DNA of 64,000 nucleotides, taken from the NCBI GenBank assembly GCA_004173475.1, contig SEBU01000002.1:186001-250000 (forward strand). Direction: 5' to 3'. Positions 7,428 through 16,686 of the stretch are shown piece by piece. The stretch comes from Gammaproteobacteria bacterium (lineage in GTDB: Bacteria > Pseudomonadota > Gammaproteobacteria > Pseudomonadales > Cellvibrionaceae). A program made the position numbers and the translations under genes. Below the pieces are notes generated by a model that saw only the letters and a list, made by a program, of their open reading frames with translations, was not told where the DNA came from and searched no databases. Position 1 is the first letter of the stretch, and every line of letters begins with the position of its first letter.

Positions 7428-8468
7428 ATGGACAATAAACCTAGCAAAATTACAGTCAACCAGGCCGCCCATTGGTATGCAAGGCTACAAGCTCCGGATT
7501 GCACGGAGCAAGATCGAGTAGCTTTTAGAACATGGCTTTCAGGCAGCTCTGAACGGGAACAGGCATACAAGTCTGTGATCGATGCCGCCAGTCTGGTGAG
7601 TAATCAGCTCAGTGCAGACCCGCGCATGCGCGCGATGTTATCCGAAGCAATGCAAGATCCAGATGCTTCAGTTGCAACAAGAATGTCAGGCTTAGTAAGT
7701 AGGTTCGGTCGTTTGCGTTATGCCGCTGCGATTGTAATGTTTTTAGGTATTGCAGCGTTCTTTTCACTCAATCGCGATCAGGCGTTTGACGCAAGCCCAA
7801 CACAATATTTTGTTAACAATGAACTAAGCAAGCAGCGAATTGAGTTGAGTGATGGGTCAATCGTGTTTCTGGATGTTGGTGCCAAGCTCCGTGTCGATAT
7901 GAGTAAGCAAGAGCGTCGTTTAACCCTTGAAACCGGTAGAGCTTATTTTGAAGTGGCACACGATAAATCGCGGCCTTTTTCTGTGAGTAAAGCTGGAACT
8001 AGTGTAGTCGCGTTGGGTACACGTTTTCAGGTCGATGTAGTCCCTGAAAATCAAATGATTAATGTAACTCTTGCAGAGGGATCAGTGGCGGTAAGCAATA
8101 GCAACGACACTGATGAGTGGCGTGAAGTATTAATTCCGGGGCAGCAATTATTAATCGACAACTTGCTGCATCGACGTCAGCTTTTGCAAGTAAAAACCGA
8201 AGCGGTCACCAGTTGGTCCACAGGTTTTTTAGCGTTTGATGGTGTGCCTTTGCGAAAGGTACTGGAAGAAATTAATCGTTATTCAAACGTTAAAGTCGTA
8301 TTAGGAGATAATTCTCTCGCTGAAATTCCAATTGCCGGTAATTTCATTGCGGGTGGCAACACTAGCGATTTTGTCGAAACACTTACAGCCGTATTACCTT
8401 TGCGGAGTGCTCATACCGGAGCAAATGAAATTGTACTGTTCGAGAAATACGCCACACAAAACCCGTAA
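7428..8468 (+). CDS. FecR-family anti-sigma / sigma regulator
   Basis: A 346-residue inner-membrane regulator. The N-terminal cytoplasmic DUF4880 domain spans about 8-50 (AAHWYARLQAP, then the FRTWLSGSSEREQAY motif) and binds the sigma factor in characterised systems. One membrane helix lies at about 98-114. The periplasmic FecR domain spans about 135-235 (IELSDGSIVFLDVGAKL, GRAYFEVAHDKSRPF, ALGTRFQVDV). The C-terminal domain (about 265-335) contacts the STN domain of the receptor. The ATG at 7428 follows AGGGA. The receptor gene overlaps its end by 44 nt, so regulator and receptor are co-translated. It would pass the occupied-receptor signal across the inner membrane to the FecI-like protein. 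Confidence 0.9.
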   Translation: MDNKPSKITVNQAAHWYARLQAPDCTEQDRVAFRTWLSGSSEREQAYKSVIDAASLVSNQLSADPRMRAMLSEAMQDPDASVATRMSGLVSRFGRLRYAAAIVMFLGIAAFFSLNRDQAFDASPTQYFVNNELSKQRIELSDGSIVFLDVGAKLRVDMSKQERRLTLETGRAYFEVAHDKSRPFSVSKAGTSVVALGTRFQVDVVPENQMINVTLAEGSVAVSNSNDTDEWREVLIPGQQLLIDNLLHRRQLLQVKTEAVTSWSTGFLAFDGVPLRKVLEEINRYSNVKVVLGDNSLAEIPIAGNFIAGGNTSDFVETLTAVLPLRSAHTGANEIVLFEKYATQNP

Positions 8469-11400
8469 ATATCGCTTTATTCATATAGCAATTGTAGCTG
8501 TCATTCTATTTTTCAATTCCCTTGTCTTTAGCGCAAATGGTGCGACTGAGACGAACCGGGCAACCACGTTGTTCAGTACTACGCCTTTCACTTCAAAAAC
8601 TTTTCTAACTGTTAACGAAACTCTTAAGAGTGAAGAAATTAATCACATTTCGAAAACTTCGCGCGATTCTGTTAATTCAAATACTCATGTTAATTTTAAT
8701 ATTCATGCTGGAAATCTCAGCGATGCTTTGCGCGAGTTATGTCAGCAAGCATCGCTCCAATTACTCTATGAACCCGGTGCGTTAATCAATAAGCACGCTG
8801 TTCAGATTAAGGAAAAATTAACTGTTGAAGCTGCACTCACGAAATTGTTGAGTGGAACCGATATGGATTTTCATTTAATCAATGGCAAATCCGTAGCCAT
8901 CTCCAGTAAACCGAAAACAATTGTAAGTCTCGGACCAAATCCGAGTCAGGAAGAAACTGAGTCCGACGTAACCGTACTCACTGACGTAGACGTAACAGGT
9001 CAATCGCCCTGGTGGGTTGGATCAAATACTAGTTCAGTGTTTGGTTTTACTAAACCTTTGTTAGATACCCCCAGATCTGTCTCGCATGTGAGCAGTGATG
9101 CTATTGATGTTTTCAGTTTGAGCGCAGTGGAAGATTTACTACGCGTCGTGCCCGGTGTGTTTACCACAACCCGTTTTGGTGTGCAGGGCTCGGTGGATAT
9201 TCGCAGCGTGCCCGCCGACACCTATTTTCGTGGTATGCGACGTCTGACCCTTCAAGGCCATGGACGCAGCGTACTCGCCGCCATGGATTCCATTGAGGTA
9301 GTGGGCGGCCCGGCATCGCCTTTACATGGCATGGGCAAAATTGGCGGTTACGTAAACTTCGTGCCCAAGTCAGGGCGATCCAAAACCGGCCAATATTTCA
9401 ACGAGGCTCACGGTTTTGCGCAGCTCGTTGCGGGGCAATACAACCGTCGCGAACTCTCCTTCGGTTTCGGAGGCCCGGCTGGGTTGGAATCCTTCGGTAA
9501 AGACGGCGGCTACTATGTATATGGTTTGCTCGAAGATTCGGACTCTTACACCGCAGCTATTCCGGTAAAGCAAAAAGTATTTCAGGCAGCCACCAGCATT
9601 GACGATATGGTCGGTCCATTTCGGTTCGAGACTGGCATTAATTTCCAAGAGTCGCGTACGTCGGGTGCCTTGATAGGACGCTTGACCCAAGCGTTAGTAG
9701 ATCGTGGGAATTATATCGGCGGCTCACCCTTGGTTAACCTGGATCTAAACGGTAACGGCAGTATTGGCTATCTGGAAATGCAGACCGCATCGCCGGTAAA
9801 GGGAAACCTGACTACCTCTAACCAGCCGTTAAATCAGGTGTTCAATTGGCCGACTGACCCCCAAGGCAAGCCACTCACTATTGATCAGTTTCCAAAAATA
9901 GCGGGCATTCCCCAGACGTTTTATGACTACCTGCAGGTCAATCCAGAAGCAGACCCGACGGGCGTTCTGCGAGCTCAAGGTGTGGGCGCGCCCATTCCAG
10001 TTTCAGGTTCAGTTCCCGTTGGTATGGCACTGGATCCGCGTACGGTAGGTATCAACTCGCTGAACCCTCGACGCGGGGCGGCCTACGAAAAAGACGTGAA
10101 AGCGCGGTTTACGACGGCTTTCGCTGACTTGGTGTACGACGAAGATCCCGACTTTACGCTGAAAAACCAGCTGTTCTATGACGATATGGATCAATACAAA
10201 AACTCCAACCAGCCCTTTAGTCAAGTGCAGGATGTGTACGTGATTGAGGACAAATTTACCCTAACCAATCGAACGGAAAATCTACCCTCGTGGCTATCCG
10301 TTAATCAGGCGATGTCGATAAACCTGCGTAATACCGTATCCAAAGGTACGCGCATCGTTGGAGACTACGGCAACCATCGAACTGACGCGACCGCCGTCGA
10401 TTGGAATCCGGCGACCGCAGGTATGACCGCAAATACAACCTTCGCCAGCTCTAACGAAAACAGCGATATCACTAACGACGGGATGCCCTGGGGGAGTATT
10501 TATCGCACCGAGTTTTCGGAGTTTGGAGCGGGTTTTTTGCTAGATATCGATGTGTTCAGCGATACCAATATTTTGGCTGGTGCTCGCCATGATAGATCCA
10601 AGGCGAAAAATACCAATTATGCCGGGCGCTATTTTTACAACACTGGCACGGCTGCTAACCCTGGTGCCTACGCGTTAATGGATGATGTTGCTGAAGCTTG
10701 GGATGGTGGTAGTTCCTGGTCGGTGAGCGTGTCACAACAGTTGCCCTATGGGCTGCATCCATACGCCACCGTTTCGCAAGCAACTATTCTGCTCGACAAC
10801 AATAACAATTCATTACTTAACGACGTCATAAATGCCGGTCATGTCGGTACCGCGACTCTGAAAGAAGCAGGCGTTAAAGGAAGTTGGCTTGAAGGTAGGC
10901 TAAGCCTCGCGTCCACCGTTTATGAACAAGGTAGGGCAGACGTTTCACAAACTGATATACCCAATGTGATTAACGCCTATGCTACGGCCACCACAACCCG
11001 AGGTTGGCAGACCGAAATTAAGTGGGTTCCGCGCAAAAACTTACTGCTTAGTTTGTACGCACTAAACCAAACCACCAAATATTTACCCAACGCTGGCGGA
11101 ATAATTCAGCTTGATGCTAGAGCACTCGGTTTCACCGATGTATTGGACGCGGAGGGCAATCTCATTTATCCCGCTGAGGCATTTTTATATGGCGGCCGCG
11201 CCAATATTATGTTGCCAAATGACCTGCCGGAGTACGAACGAAAGCAGGGCAATCCCGAGACTCAAATGGGTGTAACGGTGATCTACCAATTTGATAAGCA
11301 CTGGGGTGTAACGCTTAAGGGAAACTATTTGTCGAGTACCTGTGCGGGACGCTTATGCCTGGTGGAGCTTCCTGCCAGTACCGTTGTTGACCTGGGTCTT

Positions 11401-11556
11401 TTCTGGAGTAGCCCTGCGGTAGATTTCAAATTGGATATCGCCAATGTCGGCGACAAACATTATTTTCGTGCCCGTACTGGTGAAGTGCTGGGGGACGTCA
11501 TAGCGCAAGCCATGCCCGGTAGACGCGCGCAATTTACTGCTACCTATCGCTTTTAA
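8425..11556 (+). CDS. TonB-dependent receptor with STN signalling domain
   Basis: A 1043-residue outer-membrane receptor. I chose the ATG at 8425 because GGAG stands 4 nt before it and it gives a signal peptide (hydrophobic about 18-37). The frame is open back to 8332, inside fecR. The domains are an STN (Secretin/TonB N-terminus, about 88-160, FNIHAGNLSDALRELCQQA), then a short linker, a plug (about 200-330, with VPGVFTTTRFGVQG) and a 22-strand-type barrel ending in the aromatic YRF. The STN domain marks it as the signalling partner of the FecR protein. An EF-hand-like loop, DLNGNGSIGYLE, is encoded at 9742-9777. The ligand is unknown. FecA-type relatives carry ferric complexes, but the neighbourhood points to an amide-bearing compound. 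Confidence 0.9.
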   Translation: MKLYCSRNTPHKTRKYRFIHIAIVAVILFFNSLVFSANGATETNRATTLFSTTPFTSKTFLTVNETLKSEEINHISKTSRDSVNSNTHVNFNIHAGNLSDALRELCQQASLQLLYEPGALINKHAVQIKEKLTVEAALTKLLSGTDMDFHLINGKSVAISSKPKTIVSLGPNPSQEETESDVTVLTDVDVTGQSPWWVGSNTSSVFGFTKPLLDTPRSVSHVSSDAIDVFSLSAVEDLLRVVPGVFTTTRFGVQGSVDIRSVPADTYFRGMRRLTLQGHGRSVLAAMDSIEVVGGPASPLHGMGKIGGYVNFVPKSGRSKTGQYFNEAHGFAQLVAGQYNRRELSFGFGGPAGLESFGKDGGYYVYGLLEDSDSYTAAIPVKQKVFQAATSIDDMVGPFRFETGINFQESRTSGALIGRLTQALVDRGNYIGGSPLVNLDLNGNGSIGYLEMQTASPVKGNLTTSNQPLNQVFNWPTDPQGKPLTIDQFPKIAGIPQTFYDYLQVNPEADPTGVLRAQGVGAPIPVSGSVPVGMALDPRTVGINSLNPRRGAAYEKDVKARFTTAFADLVYDEDPDFTLKNQLFYDDMDQYKNSNQPFSQVQDVYVIEDKFTLTNRTENLPSWLSVNQAMSINLRNTVSKGTRIVGDYGNHRTDATAVDWNPATAGMTANTTFASSNENSDITNDGMPWGSIYRTEFSEFGAGFLLDIDVFSDTNILAGARHDRSKAKNTNYAGRYFYNTGTAANPGAYALMDDVAEAWDGGSSWSVSVSQQLPYGLHPYATVSQATILLDNNNNSLLNDVINAGHVGTATLKEAGVKGSWLEGRLSLASTVYEQGRADVSQTDIPNVINAYATATTTRGWQTEIKWVPRKNLLLSLYALNQTTKYLPNAGGIIQLDARALGFTDVLDAEGNLIYPAEAFLYGGRANIMLPNDLPEYERKQGNPETQMGVTVIYQFDKHWGVTLKGNYLSSTCAGRLCLVELPASTVVDLGLFWSSPAVDFKLDIANVGDKHYFRARTGEVLGDVIAQAMPGRRAQFTATYRF

Positions 11557-11726
11557 TCCATTTTCTCACCCGGCATTAACTTCAGCTCTCAGTATTCTGT
11601 TTTATAAGCACTTTTTATCCGCGTTACTTTGTCTGATCTTGTATAAGCTCTGCCTAAAACATTTTTCCGCAAATAATTTTTTCCTCAATCCCCTATGTTC
11701 ACCTCATTCCAAAATCAAATTTTTTG

Positions 11727-11753
11727 GGTAGGGGTACGACATTCCGTGGCGTC
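11727..11753 (+). promoter_or_regulatory. ECF-type promoter P2 (second receptor and amidase operon)
   Basis: GGTAGGGG (11727-11734), 15 nt, CGTC (11750-11753), 68 nt before the receptor ATG. It is a perfect match to the shared motif and lies in otherwise non-coding DNA between the two receptor genes. Confidence 0.75.
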
Positions 11754-11821
11754 TTAAACACAGACAGGCGTGCATACAGCGGCAGCTGTAGTTCGCTCTT
11801 AGCCACTAATGGGGAGTTTGT

Positions 11822-14641
11822 ATGTACAGTTCTAAAAACTTTGAGCGCAAATCTAATTTGCGCAATGCAATTGCCGCGATTGTGGCTCTTGGCACAGCGT
11901 CGGTGGCTTTGGTCTATACCAGTTCTGCAGCTGCGCAGGAAGAAAAAGCTGCCGAAGTCACCGAGCTTAGCGATGTAAATGTTACTGATGATCCCTTGCG
12001 TACTTTATCCAATGAGCCCTCCGGTGCATCTTTCGGCTTCGCTAAACCGCTCCTGGAAACCCCACGTACAGTTACTTTCGTCAGTGAAGAGCAATTGCGT
12101 CTGTACGGCGTATCTTCGGTGGATGATCTCAGCCGTCTGGTACCAGGTACTTACACCACCACACGTTATGGTTTGCAAGGCGGTATAAACGTTCGCGGAG
12201 TATCGGCAGACTTTTACTATCGCGGTATGAAGCGTCTGCAAATGCAGGGGCACGTACGTACAGTTCTCTCCGCGTACGACAATATCGAAGTGATTAAAGG
12301 CCCACCATCACCACTTTACGGCATGGGTCAAATCGGTGGTTACGCCAACCTGGACCCCAAATCTAACCGTGCCAAAACCGGTAAATACATGACGCAAGAA
12401 CAGGGTTACTTGCAGGCAACCGTAGACAGTTACGGCAAAGGTGAAATGCAATTTGGTTTGGGCAAACCCTTTGAACTTGCAGGTAAAGCTGCCGGTATTT
12501 ACGTTGTCGGTTTGTTAGAAGACTCCAAAACATTTGTGGAAAATGTGCCCGCCAAGCAAAAGTTCCTACAGGCTACATTGAGTGTGGATAACGCCATTGG
12601 CCCGTTCCGTTTGGAGACGGGTGGACAGGTGCAAAATTCAGTAACGGCAGGTGCCTACTTCGCCCGTACTACACAGGATTTTGTTGATAACGGCACTTAC
12701 ATCACCGGCCGTCCGATGGCGAATCTGGATTTAAATGGCGACGGTCGTATTGGTTACGTTGAAACCTATTTAGGTTCTCCCATCACTGGCAGCATCGGCG
12801 GTAATAACCAGGCATTGGATCAACGCTTTACCTTGCCTCAAGATGCAGCTGGTAATCCCATTCCCATCAGCAGTTACGCCAATACCATCAACGGAATTCC
12901 CAAGGCGATGATGGATTATTTAACAATCGGGCCTGGTGCAAATTCTCACTGCGCCATGGCCGATTACATGCGCACACAGCCCGTCATTGGCGCAACCTCT
13001 AATGGTCTGGTAACGCGTAACTTGCCCGTTGGCCTGCTGCTCGACCCTTGTAATACCGGCGAAACGACCTTGGAGAAAGAGGATTACCGCGCGAACGGTG
13101 CTTATGAGCGCGAACAAAACGCGACTCAGAAAATGGCCTATTTTGACCTGATTTACGATACGGATCCTGACTTCACCATTAAAAACCAGCTGTTCTACGA
13201 TAGCTTGAATTCATTTAAGGATTCCTGGCTACCTTACGGCGAAAACCAATTTATCAAAGCTCTTGAAGATAAGATTACCGTCACGAAAAAAGTCTCGTCT
13301 GAGGTCTTGCCGGATTGGTTAGCCGTCAACAGTTTGGCTTCGGTGAACTATCGTAAAACCTCGGGCTTTATCCGTAGCTCCGGTGGCGATTTCGATTTCC
13401 GCCAGGACATAACATTTGACACGGGCGCCAATGGTAGCGGCACCGGCGGATTCTATCCAAACACCATGTTTTGGACTCAATTGACCAACAACTCTTACCA
13501 ATACGGCGTACCCAACAGCAATAACCGTCACTCTAAATACACCGAAAAGGGTATAGGGGTGATGTTGGATATCGACTTCTTCACCAATACCAACCTCGTG
13601 CTTGGCGGTCGTTACGATGACGTGAACGCCCAAGTTAATGAGAGTCCTTTATTCAACCCTAACACCGGCACCATCGGCCTTCCCACACCGGAACTCATAG
13701 CGGCATACAAAGAAGGTACTGCTTGTTTAACGCCGGGCGGTGTTTGCCCGGGCGCGTATCTCCCGGAAAAAGATTGGGTTGAAGCGTCGGATAACGGGAC
13801 CTCATGGAGCGCTAGTTTGTCCCACAAATTGCCGTGGTACAGCATGACTCCTTATGTAACCGTGGCAAGTTCCACCATTACCCTCGATGGCAACAACAAC
13901 CTTTACGCCGCAGCGACAGTAACCGGAGCCAAGTTAGTCGGTGATGCATCCTTGAAGGAATACGGTATCAAGGGTGTGGCTTTAGGCAAGAAAATGCAGT
14001 GGACGTTAGCATCCTTTGAACAAGAACGTACCGACGTTTCTGGCGGCGCTGATCCTAGTATTGCAGCCTTTGCTACCAGCACGACTACCAAAGGGGTGGA
14101 AGCCAGTATTAATTATCAGGCGACCCGTAACTGGTTTATAGGTGCGTCTATCGCTGAAATGGACCCACGTTATTCGACAGGTGCAGTAGCCTTGAATATT
14201 GGCGTTACCGCGCGCGAATTGGGCTTTAAAGATTATGTTGCGCCAGACGGCTCAAAGTATCCGGCTGAAGCATTTGGCTTTGGTGGACGTACCAATATCC
14301 TGCTGAATGACCCTAACAATGTGTATGACAAAGTTCCAGGCTCGCCAGAAACTCAAGCCGCCATGAATACCAGTTATAACCTTGGTAAAGGTTTCGGGAT
14401 ATTGGCAAACGTACAGTACTTCGGAGAGTCTTGGGCCAACCGTATCCAGACGGTGAAGCTTCCATCCTCCACAATCATAAACCTCGGTGTTACCTGGGAT
14501 AACGCGAAAATCCATCTCAAGGGCAACGTGTACAACCTTGATGACGATATAGATTTCCGCGCGGGTAACGGCGGTAACAGTATGTTGATGTCTGTTATGC
14601 CGGGACGTCGTTATGAGCTCTCTCTCAAAGTTGATTTGTAG
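11822..14641 (+). CDS. TonB-dependent receptor without STN domain
   Basis: A 939-residue outer-membrane receptor, clearly paralogous to the preceding one. Shared stretches include FAKPLLETPRTVTFVS, the TTTRYGLQGGINVRGV region, YRGMKRLQMQGH and PPSPLYGMGQIGGY. It has a signal peptide (about 18-39, ending AAAQ) but no STN domain, so it can transport but should not signal through FecR. An EF-hand-like loop, DLNGDGRIGYVE (nt 12728-12763), matches all canonical EF-hand positions. The C-terminus ends in Leu rather than the usual aromatic residue. It is the first gene after promoter P2 and is followed by three amidase genes in the same direction, so import and hydrolysis are probably co-transcribed. 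Confidence 0.9.
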   Translation: MYSSKNFERKSNLRNAIAAIVALGTASVALVYTSSAAAQEEKAAEVTELSDVNVTDDPLRTLSNEPSGASFGFAKPLLETPRTVTFVSEEQLRLYGVSSVDDLSRLVPGTYTTTRYGLQGGINVRGVSADFYYRGMKRLQMQGHVRTVLSAYDNIEVIKGPPSPLYGMGQIGGYANLDPKSNRAKTGKYMTQEQGYLQATVDSYGKGEMQFGLGKPFELAGKAAGIYVVGLLEDSKTFVENVPAKQKFLQATLSVDNAIGPFRLETGGQVQNSVTAGAYFARTTQDFVDNGTYITGRPMANLDLNGDGRIGYVETYLGSPITGSIGGNNQALDQRFTLPQDAAGNPIPISSYANTINGIPKAMMDYLTIGPGANSHCAMADYMRTQPVIGATSNGLVTRNLPVGLLLDPCNTGETTLEKEDYRANGAYEREQNATQKMAYFDLIYDTDPDFTIKNQLFYDSLNSFKDSWLPYGENQFIKALEDKITVTKKVSSEVLPDWLAVNSLASVNYRKTSGFIRSSGGDFDFRQDITFDTGANGSGTGGFYPNTMFWTQLTNNSYQYGVPNSNNRHSKYTEKGIGVMLDIDFFTNTNLVLGGRYDDVNAQVNESPLFNPNTGTIGLPTPELIAAYKEGTACLTPGGVCPGAYLPEKDWVEASDNGTSWSASLSHKLPWYSMTPYVTVASSTITLDGNNNLYAAATVTGAKLVGDASLKEYGIKGVALGKKMQWTLASFEQERTDVSGGADPSIAAFATSTTTKGVEASINYQATRNWFIGASIAEMDPRYSTGAVALNIGVTARELGFKDYVAPDGSKYPAEAFGFGGRTNILLNDPNNVYDKVPGSPETQAAMNTSYNLGKGFGILANVQYFGESWANRIQTVKLPSSTIINLGVTWDNAKIHLKGNVYNLDDDIDFRAGNGGNSMLMSVMPGRRYELSLKVDL

Positions 14642-14719
14642 TAAAGCAGGAAAAATTGCGACCTGACTGAAATCAACAGAGTGAGCCAGCATAATGATGA
14701 GCAACTCCCCAACGAAGCC

Positions 14720-14782
14720 CAGCCAGTATTGGCTGGCAAACTCTGTCTCGACTGTACTTATGGCTACCGTTTCGGTAGCCAT
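14720..14782. other. Two hairpins between receptor and first amidase
   Basis: CAGCCA/TGGCTG (14720-14735) and a perfect 10-bp stem ATGGCTACCG/CGGTAGCCAT with a 3-nt loop (14760-14782). Neither is followed by a T tract, so they look like RNA-processing or stability elements rather than terminators. They could set different expression of receptor and amidases from one transcript. Confidence 0.45.
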
Positions 14783-14911
14783 TCGTCAGTATCAAAAGCT
14801 TATTAATTCCAGTCTGTTTACCAAATTTTTTCTAAAACGCTTTTCAACTCATCGCGGTATTCATGTTGCGGCCTTTTTTCACCTCTAATTTCGAATTATC
14901 AGGACATTGCC

Positions 14912-16576
14912 ATGCAAATTAATAAAATGTTGAACACGGCTTTAGTCGCCAGTTTTTTTGCTTTTTCTGCGGTGAGCTTTGCGATAGTTAATCACGCCCA
15001 TGCCGCCACCCTGGATTTAACGACTGCCACCATCGAGCAACTTAATGCCGCCATGGCGAAAAATAAGGTGACCTCCGAGCAATTGGTGGAGCTTTATCTC
15101 AAGCGCATCGAGGCCTATGACAAACAGGGCCCGGCGATTAACGCGGTGATCTTAATCAACCCAAAGGCGCTTGAAACTGCCAAAGCGCTGGATGCTGAGC
15201 GTAAAAAATCCGGCCCACGTTCGCCGCTACACGGCATACCTGTGGTACTGAAGGATAACTTTGATACCTTCGATATGCCTACCACCGCCGGTTCGCAATT
15301 GCTCGCCGGATCTATTCCGCCAGACGATGCCTATGTAGTGAAAAAGCTACGGGAAGCCGGTGCGGTGATTGTGGCGAAAGTAAACCTGAGTGAATTTGCT
15401 GGTAGTGGCGGCAGCGTAAGCGGCGCGACTGATCCTGCTGTTATGAAAGCGGGCAGGGTGCCTAACGGTTTCAGCTCCATGGGTTTACAAACATTAAATC
15501 CGCATGATTTAACTCGCGGGCCATCAGGTTCAAGTGGTGGAACAGGCGCGGCAATTGCGGCGGGTTTTGCACAGTTTGGTTTAGGGACTGATACCGGTGG
15601 ATCTGTACGCGGGCCATCATCTGCTAACGGTATTGTCGGATTAAAACCCACACGCGGTTTGATGAGTCGCGACGGCATTGTGCCTTTGGCACTCAGTTTC
15701 GATACCGGCGGCCCAATGGCACGGAGCGTTTACGACGTTGCCGCTTCCTTGGGCGCTATGACCGGTGTTGACCCTGCTGATGAAGCGACTAAAACCAGCG
15801 CAGGTAAGTCGTACACGGACTACACCCAGTTCCTCAAAAAAGGTTCGCTGAAAGGTGCTCGCATCGGTATTGCCCGTGAATTTATGGGTAAGGATGCTGG
15901 TACAGATGCGGTTATGGAAACCGCAGTCGCCACCCTCAAAAAATTAGGCGCTGAGGTAATCGACATTAAATACCCCGGTTATATAGTCGCCGCAAAACAA
16001 CCGATTTATAACGAGTTGGTAAGCTCCGAATTCAAAGCGCAAATCACCGATTATCTGCATACCTTAAAGCCCGGCTTCCCGAAAAATTTCGATGAAATCG
16101 TGGCTAAAGCTAATGACCCTGCAACTGGTTATCGCAGCCCGGAAAAAGCTTATGCACTTAAATATACGGCCTCGATTGCAAGGGATTTAAATAACCCGGT
16201 TTATCTCGCCATCAAAAACGAAATGCTCTCCGCGGTTAAGGCCGGCGTGCTTGGAATGTTTGCGGAATACAAGCTGGATGCCGTTATTTACCCAACATCA
16301 CCTACACCAGCGACCTTAATTATCCCGGATGAAAAAACCATGGCGATGGCCGCAATGGGCTCCGCAACCAATATCGCCAACGCCACCGGTTTCCCGGACT
16401 TAATCGTCCCGGCGGGCATGACGCCAAGTGGTTTGCCGGTAACCGTTTCATTCTTTGGGCTCGCCTATACCGAACCCAAATTGCTCGGCTACGGCTACGA
16501 CTTTGAGCAAGCGACCAAAGCTATTCGCTTACCCAAATTCACGCCATCAATCAGTAGCGACAAGATCACTTATTAA
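14912..16576 (+). CDS. Exported amidase-signature enzyme, peptide-amidase type
   Basis: A 554-residue amidase-signature (AS) hydrolase with a Sec signal peptide (hydrophobic about 8-31). The triad is intact: Lys114 in VVLKDNFDT, cis-Ser207 in GPSGSSGGTG and nucleophile Ser231 in GTDTGGSVRGPSS, with the family's 24-residue Ser-Ser spacing. The N-terminal helix and the stretch around Lys114 resemble the secreted peptide amidase (Pam) of Stenotrophomonas, which removes the C-terminal amide of peptides; that assignment is by remembered motif, not alignment. A Gly/Ser/Ala insert (about 156-180) precedes the cis-Ser loop. The ATG follows AGGA. It is closely similar to the product at 52470 (same LAKVNLSEWAGGGGS-type insert and the same Phe-Asp-Met-Pro-Thr-Thr segment). 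Confidence 0.88.
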   Translation: MQINKMLNTALVASFFAFSAVSFAIVNHAHAATLDLTTATIEQLNAAMAKNKVTSEQLVELYLKRIEAYDKQGPAINAVILINPKALETAKALDAERKKSGPRSPLHGIPVVLKDNFDTFDMPTTAGSQLLAGSIPPDDAYVVKKLREAGAVIVAKVNLSEFAGSGGSVSGATDPAVMKAGRVPNGFSSMGLQTLNPHDLTRGPSGSSGGTGAAIAAGFAQFGLGTDTGGSVRGPSSANGIVGLKPTRGLMSRDGIVPLALSFDTGGPMARSVYDVAASLGAMTGVDPADEATKTSAGKSYTDYTQFLKKGSLKGARIGIAREFMGKDAGTDAVMETAVATLKKLGAEVIDIKYPGYIVAAKQPIYNELVSSEFKAQITDYLHTLKPGFPKNFDEIVAKANDPATGYRSPEKAYALKYTASIARDLNNPVYLAIKNEMLSAVKAGVLGMFAEYKLDAVIYPTSPTPATLIIPDEKTMAMAAMGSATNIANATGFPDLIVPAGMTPSGLPVTVSFFGLAYTEPKLLGYGYDFEQATKAIRLPKFTPSISSDKITY

Positions 16577-16686
16577 AAAGCACCGGCGAGCATACCGGCT
16601 ATGACAGGCGAATCGCAGGCGAATCTTTCAGTTATTGATATTAGTTAAATGACAATCCACAAGCCTTAAGAACAAAGGAGTCAGCT

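Noticed and set aside
6728-11556. Classical iron-citrate or siderophore uptake reading of the FecI/FecR/receptor set
   Set aside because: No siderophore genes, iron permease or Fur-box-like palindrome is seen, and every copy of the promoter motif leads to the receptors, an amide hydrolase or its accessory genes. It is not excluded for the receptor ligand.
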